64,000 bases of DNA from Saprospiraceae bacterium. GTDB lineage: Bacteria; Bacteroidota; Bacteroidia; Chitinophagales; Saprospiraceae. The DNA lies in contig JAIBCG010000001.1 of assembly GCA_019694295.1 (NCBI GenBank), forward strand, positions 1 through 64,000, given 5' to 3'. The translations under genes and the position numbers were made by a program. The notes beneath the pieces were generated by a model. The model searched no databases. It saw only the letters and a list, made by a program, of their open reading frames with translations, and had not been told where the DNA came from. This document shows positions 59,586-64,000 of this stretch, piece by piece. Positions within the stretch are counted from its first letter, which is position 1. Each line of letters starts with the position of its first letter.

Positions 59586-60254
59586 ATGTATTGTAGATTG
59601 TTATTATTAGTTTGTATCATTTCGTTTGTTGCATGCCGCAATGAACAATCAAACCATAAGAACGCAGAATATCCTAATGTTGCTGATTCGACTGTTTCAG
59701 AAAATTTGCAAGAATCAAAGGATCGGGATATTTGGCAAAACCCTGACTACATCATAGGTACATTCGGTGACCTGACAGACAAGACAGTAGCTGACCTTGG
59801 TGCCGGTTCCGGATATTTTTCATTCAAACTTTTAGAAAAGGCAGGAAAAGTCATTGCACTTGATATAGATAAGCATTTTATACAGTACATGAATCAAAAG
59901 GCTGCAGAATTGCCTCCCGTGTTGAGAAATAAATTTGAAGCAAGACTCGTAGATACCAATGACCCAAAACTCAAAGAAAATGAAGCACAGATAGTATTAT
60001 TGTCTAATACTTATATCTACATTCAGGACAGAATCAATTATTTTAAACGGCTTCGCAATTCTCTGTCGCCTGGCGGGAAATTGTTTGTAGTAGAATTCAA
60101 AAAGGAAAAACTTCCTGTCGGGCCACCAGAATCCATCAAACTGTCTGCCGGGCAAGTTTCAGAAGAACTCACACAGGCAGGCTTTAGTAATATTAAAGCA
60201 GACAGTAGCAGGCTAAGGTACCAGTACATCGTAATGGCAGAAAACCTGAAGTAA
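59586..60254 (+). CDS. Predicted class I SAM methyltransferase with a lipoprotein signal
   Basis: This 222-residue protein starts with a signal ending in a lipobox (SFVAC, Cys17). After a ~30-residue polar linker comes a Rossmann-type methyltransferase domain. Motif I is ADLGAGSGYFSF (residues 69-80), followed by an ALDID acidic loop (motif II), a NTYIYIQDRINYFKRLRN helix, LSPGGKLFVVEFKKE, and a C-terminal strand pair (RLRYQYIVMAENLK). SAM is not expected in the periplasm, so either the signal is not used, or the domain binds another ligand, or it works in an unusual setting. The start is well supported by the nearby promoter. Confidence 0.85.
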   Translation: MYCRLLLLVCIISFVACRNEQSNHKNAEYPNVADSTVSENLQESKDRDIWQNPDYIIGTFGDLTDKTVADLGAGSGYFSFKLLEKAGKVIALDIDKHFIQYMNQKAAELPPVLRNKFEARLVDTNDPKLKENEAQIVLLSNTYIYIQDRINYFKRLRNSLSPGGKLFVVEFKKEKLPVGPPESIKLSAGQVSEELTQAGFSNIKADSSRLRYQYIVMAENLK

Positions 60255-60354
60255 AGAACATTGTTGATGAAAGATAGATTTCTGCCCGAAATTTTAAGTT
60301 TTTAATAACTATATTGCTTACGGGTCATTCGTTATAACACTAGAAAATATAATT

Positions 60355-61284
60355 ATGAAATATTTATTGACATTGATAATTGTAATGGTTCTGGGAACTG
60401 TGAGCTTGATAGCACAGGCAAAAAAAGGCACCTACAAGATGAATTCCGAAACATCCAAGTCTAAGTCGGCTTCAAAACTTTATGAACGAGGCAGTACCAT
60501 CAAAGATGTTAGTCTCCTTACGCAGCTCAGCAATACAAATTCGAAATTTTATATTGCCCCGTACGAGCATGGTTATGTTTATTCTGAAGAAAAGAAAAAG
60601 TCAAATTCCCAGGCAGCTGATTATAGTTTTTATTTTGTTGGTGTAAGCGGAAATCGTTTTGACAAACCGAAGACATTTGCTCTAAATGCGCCGACAGGGT
60701 TGAAGCCTGTGGCAGTCAGCTTCAGCAACGACAGGCTTACGATGTTCGCTACCTGTCTTAAGCCCGGATCAAAGACCAGCTACACCATATATCAGGCAAA
60801 TAAACAGAATAATGTTTGGTCAGGCTGGCAGGAGCTCGAAATAGCAAAGCCATTTGAAAGTGCCGGTTTTGCGGTAGTGAATACTGCAGGCAACAAGATG
60901 TACCTATGTGCCAAATCTAAAATTTATAAAACAGGATATGATATTTATACATCAGAATACAATGATGGGTGGCAAAAAGCAATATTAGTACAAGGTGATA
61001 TTAACTCGGACGGTGATGATATGTTCCCGACATTGTTTAATGATGTACTGTTTTATTCATCTGGTGCAAAGGGTGGCGAAGGCGGTAAGGACATTATTTT
61101 CGTAAATCTAAAAGACAATAACCGAGAGTGTTTTAATGCAGGCAATAAGATTAATACCAATGCGGGTGAGCAAATGATGATTCTGAACGAAGACAATAAA
61201 AGCGGTCTGCTGATAAGAAATGCGCCAATCGCTACAAAAGCTGAAGTTTTCAGGATTGTGGCAGATGATTTATTTATAAAATAA
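60355..61284 (+). CDS. Exported protein with PD40/TolB-like propeller strands
   Basis: This 309-residue protein has a signal peptide (MKYLLTLIIVMVLGTVSLIAQA). A basic Ser/Lys-rich segment follows, then repeated beta strands of a WD40/PD40-like propeller: YIAPYEHGYVYSEEKKKSNS, KPVAVSFSNDRLTMFATCL, YDIYTSEYNDGWQKAILVQG, DDMFPTLFNDVLFYSSGAKG. The NSDGDDMFPT and GGKDIIFV stretches are typical of the PD40 strands that precede OmpA domains in other Bacteroidota proteins, but no OmpA domain follows here. Function is unknown. It is convergent with purA, 14 bases apart. Confidence 0.8.
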   Translation: MKYLLTLIIVMVLGTVSLIAQAKKGTYKMNSETSKSKSASKLYERGSTIKDVSLLTQLSNTNSKFYIAPYEHGYVYSEEKKKSNSQAADYSFYFVGVSGNRFDKPKTFALNAPTGLKPVAVSFSNDRLTMFATCLKPGSKTSYTIYQANKQNNVWSGWQELEIAKPFESAGFAVVNTAGNKMYLCAKSKIYKTGYDIYTSEYNDGWQKAILVQGDINSDGDDMFPTLFNDVLFYSSGAKGGEGGKDIIFVNLKDNNRECFNAGNKINTNAGEQMMILNEDNKSGLLIRNAPIATKAEVFRIVADDLFIK

Positions 61285-61298
61285 CGAGCAAGTGAGAC

Positions 61299-62567
61299 CT
61301 ATTTTACGATAAGGCTTTCGCGTTCGGGCCCTGTAGATATCATTGCAAATTTAATACCCAGACTTTCTTCAAGTGTATCGATATAGGCTGCAGCTTGTTG
61401 GGGCAGTTGTTCGTATTCTTTGATGCCGGCTGTTGAAGATTGCCATCCGGAGTATGTTTTGGTTATGGGGGCGATGGCTACATCATTTATTTCATACGGT
61501 ATTTCGGTAGTCACTTTTCCTTCAATATTATAAGCATCACAAACTTCGATTTGTTCCAGACCCTGCAAAACGTCTATTTTGGTCATAACGAGCTTAGTGA
61601 CGCCATTGAGCATAATGGTATATTTGAGCTGTACGAGGTCTATCCAGCCACAACGTCTGGCACGACCTGTTGTAGCTCCGAATTCTCCTCCTTTTTGTCT
61701 AAGCCATTCACCTTGTTCGTTGTCGAGCTCGGTCGGGAATGGGCCACTACCTACTCTTGTGCAATAGGCTTTGGTGATACCGATTACATCACCTATACTT
61801 GATGGCGCTATACCCAGACCAATACAGACACCAGATGTGAGTGTATTGGACGAAGTAACAAAAGGATAGGTGCCAAAATCAATATCCAGCATAGAACCTT
61901 GTGCACCTTCGGCAAGTATTTTTTTACCTTGGTTGAGCTGTTCGTTAATATAATATTCACCATTGACAAAACGAAATCTCTTAAGGAATTCTATACTCGA
62001 AAACCATTTCTTTTCTTCAGTTTCCAGGTCAAAATCCACTGCCGGGAAAGATTTGAGTAAATCGATGTGTTTCTTTTTCAGGATTTCATATTTATCCTTA
62101 AAATCGGCTGAGAATATGTCACCTGCACGCAGACCATTTCGTCCGGTCTTATCCATATATGCCGGGCCGATGCCTTTGAGTGTAGAACCAATTTTGTTTT
62201 TTCCCTTTGAGAGCTCCGAAGCTGCATCCAGATATCTGTGAGAAGGAAGTATCAGGTGGGCTTTTTTGGATATAAGCAGACGCGATACGTAGTCAATTCC
62301 TGCATCATCAAGAGTTGTAGCCTCGCGCTCGAGTGTTATGGGGTCTATTACAACACCATTACCTATCAGGTTAATCAATCCGGGTCTGAATATTCCGGAA
62401 GGTATAGTATGGAGCACGAATTGTTTATTATCGAATTTGAGCGTATGGCCTGCATTTGGTCCACCCTGGAATCTGGCTACCAAATCATATTGAGGGGCAA
62501 GGAAATCAACAATTTTTCCTTTACCTTCATCGCCCCATTGAAGGCCTAGTATTACATCTACTTTCAT
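61299..62567 (-). CDS. purA: Adenylosuccinate synthase
   Basis: PurA joins IMP and aspartate with GTP, the first committed step to AMP. The 422-residue protein has the N-terminal QWGDEGKGKIVDFLA P-loop (residues 10-24), GPNAGHT (36-42), GSTLKGIGPAYMDKTGRNGL, EGAQGSMLDIDFGTYPFVTS, and near the C-terminus TTGRARRCGWID. Length and motifs are normal. It is downstream of the rel / fur / STAS genes on the same strand, but a terminator hairpin separates it from STAS, and a -7-like box lies just after. Confidence 0.97.
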   Translation of the reverse strand: MKVDVILGLQWGDEGKGKIVDFLAPQYDLVARFQGGPNAGHTLKFDNKQFVLHTIPSGIFRPGLINLIGNGVVIDPITLEREATTLDDAGIDYVSRLLISKKAHLILPSHRYLDAASELSKGKNKIGSTLKGIGPAYMDKTGRNGLRAGDIFSADFKDKYEILKKKHIDLLKSFPAVDFDLETEEKKWFSSIEFLKRFRFVNGEYYINEQLNQGKKILAEGAQGSMLDIDFGTYPFVTSSNTLTSGVCIGLGIAPSSIGDVIGITKAYCTRVGSGPFPTELDNEQGEWLRQKGGEFGATTGRARRCGWIDLVQLKYTIMLNGVTKLVMTKIDVLQGLEQIEVCDAYNIEGKVTTEIPYEINDVAIAPITKTYSGWQSSTAGIKEYEQLPQQAAAYIDTLEESLGIKFAMISTGPERESLIVK

Positions 62568-62587
62568 GTATGTTTGTTAATGGAATG

Positions 62588-62595
62588 CAAAAATA
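62588..62595 (-). promoter_or_regulatory. Putative -7 box (TATTTTTG on the minus strand) for purA
   Basis: The complement of CAAAAATA reads TATTTTTG and lies 20 bases before the purA ATG. It coincides with the T-rich tail of the upstream terminator, and no -33 TTG is in place, so it may be chance. Confidence 0.3.
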
Positions 62596-62628
62596 ACAAA
62601 ACCCTGCTTATTGTATTCATAAACAGGG
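62592..62628 (-). terminator. Rho-independent terminator after the STAS gene
   Basis: A 9-base stem with one mismatch, CCCTGCTTA (62602-62610) with TAAACAGGG (62620-62628), is followed on the minus strand by TTTTGTTATTTTT. It lies 26 bases after the STAS stop and before purA. Confidence 0.65.
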
Positions 62629-62654
62629 CATTGAAATCATAAATGAGAGTATTT

Positions 62655-62999
62655 TCAGGCTGTAACAGCCATTGAAGCTTCTTCTAAGCCGTTGGTGAAC
62701 TTAAAAAACGGCTTTAGTTTTGTAATTTCAAATAATTTAATCACCTGAGGAGAGACACCTGAAAGTGAAAACTGGCCTCCGACTTTTTGGGTCTTGTGTT
62801 GAATGGACAACAGACAGTTGAGTCCGGCACTGTTGATGTAAGGTACTTTTGAAAGATCGATGATAAAGTTAATTTGGCCATTTTCAATAAGCTCAGATAC
62901 AGATGTAATAATCTGTTTGTTCTCCAATTCGTTAAACAGTTGGTCAACGAATAAGACCTTGGCGTTACCGCGCTCCGAGAAGTGGTAGTTAGTGTTCAT
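62655..62999 (-). CDS. STAS-domain protein (anti-sigma-factor-antagonist-like)
   Basis: I take the ATG at 62999 (MNTNYHFSERGNAK), giving 114 residues; a TTG at 63044 would add 15 residues of no clear domain. The sequence is a single STAS domain: a mixed sheet with INFIDLSKVPYINSAGLNCL-type core (the NSAGL Ser is the position phosphorylated in SpoIIAA-like proteins), then KVGGQFSLSGVSPQVIKLFE and a final helix-strand segment with FKFTNGLEEA. In Bacteroidota such proteins are often the target of a phosphorelay or partner-switching system; no partner kinase or phosphatase is encoded nearby. It is 63 bases downstream of fur. Confidence 0.88.
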   Translation of the reverse strand: MNTNYHFSERGNAKVLFVDQLFNELENKQIITSVSELIENGQINFIIDLSKVPYINSAGLNCLLSIQHKTQKVGGQFSLSGVSPQVIKLFEITKLKPFFKFTNGLEEASMAVTA

Positions 63000-63062
63000 G
63001 GAATTAAAAATTTTTCGGTTTTTAGAAATTTGTGATATGTTCAATATTTAGTTCATGCTGTA

Positions 63063-63551
63063 TTATTTTTTTTTATTTTCGGATGTTTTCTTGTGTTCAC
63101 AGTCACCTGTACATTCTCCGTACAAGGTAAGCGAATGATGAATCACCCGAAATTTTAATAATTCGCCCATCATATCTTTTATCTGCTGAATCCGAGGGTC
63201 ACAAAATTCAAGGACTTTGTTGCAGTTGATACAGATGAGGTGATCGTGCTGTTTGTACCCGTACGACTTTTCGTATTGGGCTAGATTTTTACCAAACTGA
63301 TGCTTTTTGACAAGATCACATGATACCAGTAACTCCAATGAATTATAAACAGTGGCCCTGCTTACTCTGTAGTGTTTGGTTTTCATGTGTATGTATAAAG
63401 CCTCAGCATCAAAATGGTCTGTACGCTTATATATCTCTTCTAATATTGCGTATCTCTCAGGAGTTTTTCTAAGCCCTTGTTTTTCAAGATGTGCTGAGAA
63501 AATTGATTTTACTTCTTCGAGAATTTTTTCGCTAAACGGTTGTTCAGACAT
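63063..63551 (-). CDS. Fur-family transcriptional regulator
   Basis: This 162-residue protein has the Fur plan. An N-terminal winged helix has [20 protein letters not shown] and [20 protein letters not shown]; a dimerisation domain follows with [20 protein letters not shown]. Cysteine pairs CxxC (ICINC) and CxxxC (CTGDC) match the structural zinc site of Fur/PerR. His residues [13 protein letters not shown] also fit metal sites. It may sense iron or peroxide; the sequence does not settle which. The gene lies after the rel gene on the same strand, with a good promoter candidate in between. The rel-fur-purA order is common in Bacteroidota. Confidence 0.93.
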   Translation of the reverse strand: MSEQPFSEKILEEVKSIFSAHLEKQGLRKTPERYAILEEIYKRTDHFDAEALYIHMKTKHYRVSRATVYNSLELLVSCDLVKKHQFGKNLAQYEKSYGYKQHDHLICINCNKVLEFCDPRIQQIKDMMGELLKFRVIHHSLTLYGECTGDCEHKKTSENKKK

Positions 63552-63585
63552 TTATTACTTGTTATTTCAACTGTTACGCTCAGAC

Positions 63586-63618
63586 AAAGTTAGTCTAAAG
63601 CAAATTAATTTTCCACAA
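63586..63618 (-). promoter_or_regulatory. Putative Bacteroidota promoter (TTG-N22-TAACTTTG) for fur
   Basis: On the minus strand TTG (63618-63616) is followed 22 bases on by TAACTTTG (63593-63586). The fur ATG at 63551 is 35 bases downstream. It lies in the 144-base gap after rel. Confidence 0.5.
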
Positions 63619-63695
63619 TTTTTATGTATATTTTATTTTTTAATACATTTCTCTATATAAACCATTGTGTAGTACAGTGGATAAAAGCTTAATTA

Positions 63696-64000
63696 TCAGG
63701 CTTCTGCCTTATAAACCGATGAAATACCGTCCAAACCTTTTAATGCTTTGATAGCCATTACCAGATAATTTTCAGACGGAACAACGATGCTTATCCTTCC
63801 TTCGAAGTATCCTTCATTGCCATCTATATAAAATGAGCGGATATTAAGACCTAACTTTCCTGAAATATTCTGGGTCAGTCTTTCTATTACACCCGGGCCA
63901 CTGTCTATTCCGGTAATAACCAATTCAGCAACGAAGCCTTTATTGCTAATGTTTATCCATTCTGCTTTCATAATCCGATACCCGTAGTTGGCGAACAGAT
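63696..64000 (-). CDS. C-terminal ACT domain of a RelA/SpoT (p)ppGpp synthetase/hydrolase (5' end outside window)
   Basis: The frame is open to the window edge, so only the last ~100 residues are present. Upstream of the internal Met, LFANYGYRIMKAEW matches the start of the RelA/SpoT ACT region. ELVITGIDSGPGVIERLTQN and ISVVPSENYLVMAIKALKGL-type sequence complete the ACT fold. Bifunctional Rel proteins make and degrade (p)ppGpp in the stringent response, and the ACT domain senses amino-acid or ribosome state. The catalytic domains are outside the window, so whether the enzyme is bifunctional cannot be judged here. Confidence 0.9.
   Translation of the reverse strand, partial: LFANYGYRIMKAEWINISNKGFVAELVITGIDSGPGVIERLTQNISGKLGLNIRSFYIDGNEGYFEGRISIVVPSENYLVMAIKALKGLDGISSVYKAEA

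Noticed and set aside
1-64000. Mobile elements, prophage, rRNA, tRNA or a biosynthetic gene cluster
   Set aside because: No transposase, integrase, phage or NRPS/PKS motifs were found, and no intergenic segment looked like a tRNA cloverleaf; base composition and codon use look even throughout by eye.

Overview
The window is a gene-dense stretch of chromosome from a member of the Bacteroidota, outside the gut Bacteroidales. The evidence is a type IX secretion component (PorQ), two cargo proteins with T9SS C-terminal signals (types B and A), DUF4271/DUF4286/DUF4294/DUF3109 family proteins, tandem OmpH/Skp genes, an OmpA with TSP3 repeats, a eukaryotic-type citrate synthase, low G+C, few purine-rich ribosome-binding sites, and recurrent TAnnTTTG boxes (the Bacteroidota -7 promoter element) just upstream of genes. 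A mevalonate-pathway decarboxylase and a fused IcmF mutase are present; I do not assign a family or genus.

Layout. 1-9.9 kb: end of a large T9SS adhesin, dienelactone hydrolase, punA-uvrA (minus), an exported phospholipase D-like protein, an ECF sigma / membrane protein / Spy-like operon, and an EamA transporter. 10-19.2 kb: a TPR protein, a PKD-cyclophilin, a small conserved protein, and a tightly packed minus operon of a GT-C/TPR membrane protein, an exported GH3-beta-lactamase fusion and a LolC/E-type permease. 19.3-28 kb: mtaB overlapping a T9SS cargo gene, which meets porQ tail to tail; a MORN-like lipoprotein, UDP-glucose dehydrogenase, PpiD-like foldase, DUF3109. 28-36.7 kb: citrate synthase, gcvH, a TPR lipoprotein-like protein, DUF4286, a second GT-C/TPR protein, two OmpH chaperones and murI. 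36.7-48.7 kb, all minus: rhodanese lipoprotein, OmpA-TSP3, diphosphomevalonate decarboxylase, DUF4294, two amidohydrolase-type proteins carrying three modules, a DPP III-like lipoprotein, FKBP lipoprotein, SDR reductase. 48.8-64 kb: two-component system, DUF4271-hemD, Nudix, icmF, fahA-dacB, a lipoprotein methyltransferase, a beta-propeller-like protein, purA, STAS, Fur and the end of a RelA/SpoT gene.

Much of the content concerns the cell envelope: export and anchoring (PorQ, T9SS cargo), periplasmic folding (PpiD, FKBP, cyclophilin, two OmpH), peptidoglycan metabolism (MurI, DacB, GH3-beta-lactamase) and possible protein glycosylation (two GT-C/TPR proteins). The rest is core metabolism and stress control.

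I saw no mobile elements, CRISPR arrays, phage genes, rRNA or tRNA. No intergenic stretch exceeds 300 bases. The most unusual items are a full-length DPP III (M49) homologue that has lost its zinc-binding motif, amidohydrolase-fold modules without the first metal-binding HxH motif, a SAM-methyltransferase fold preceded by a lipoprotein signal, and the duplicated GT-C/TPR proteins. I did not find an obviously new multi-gene system.
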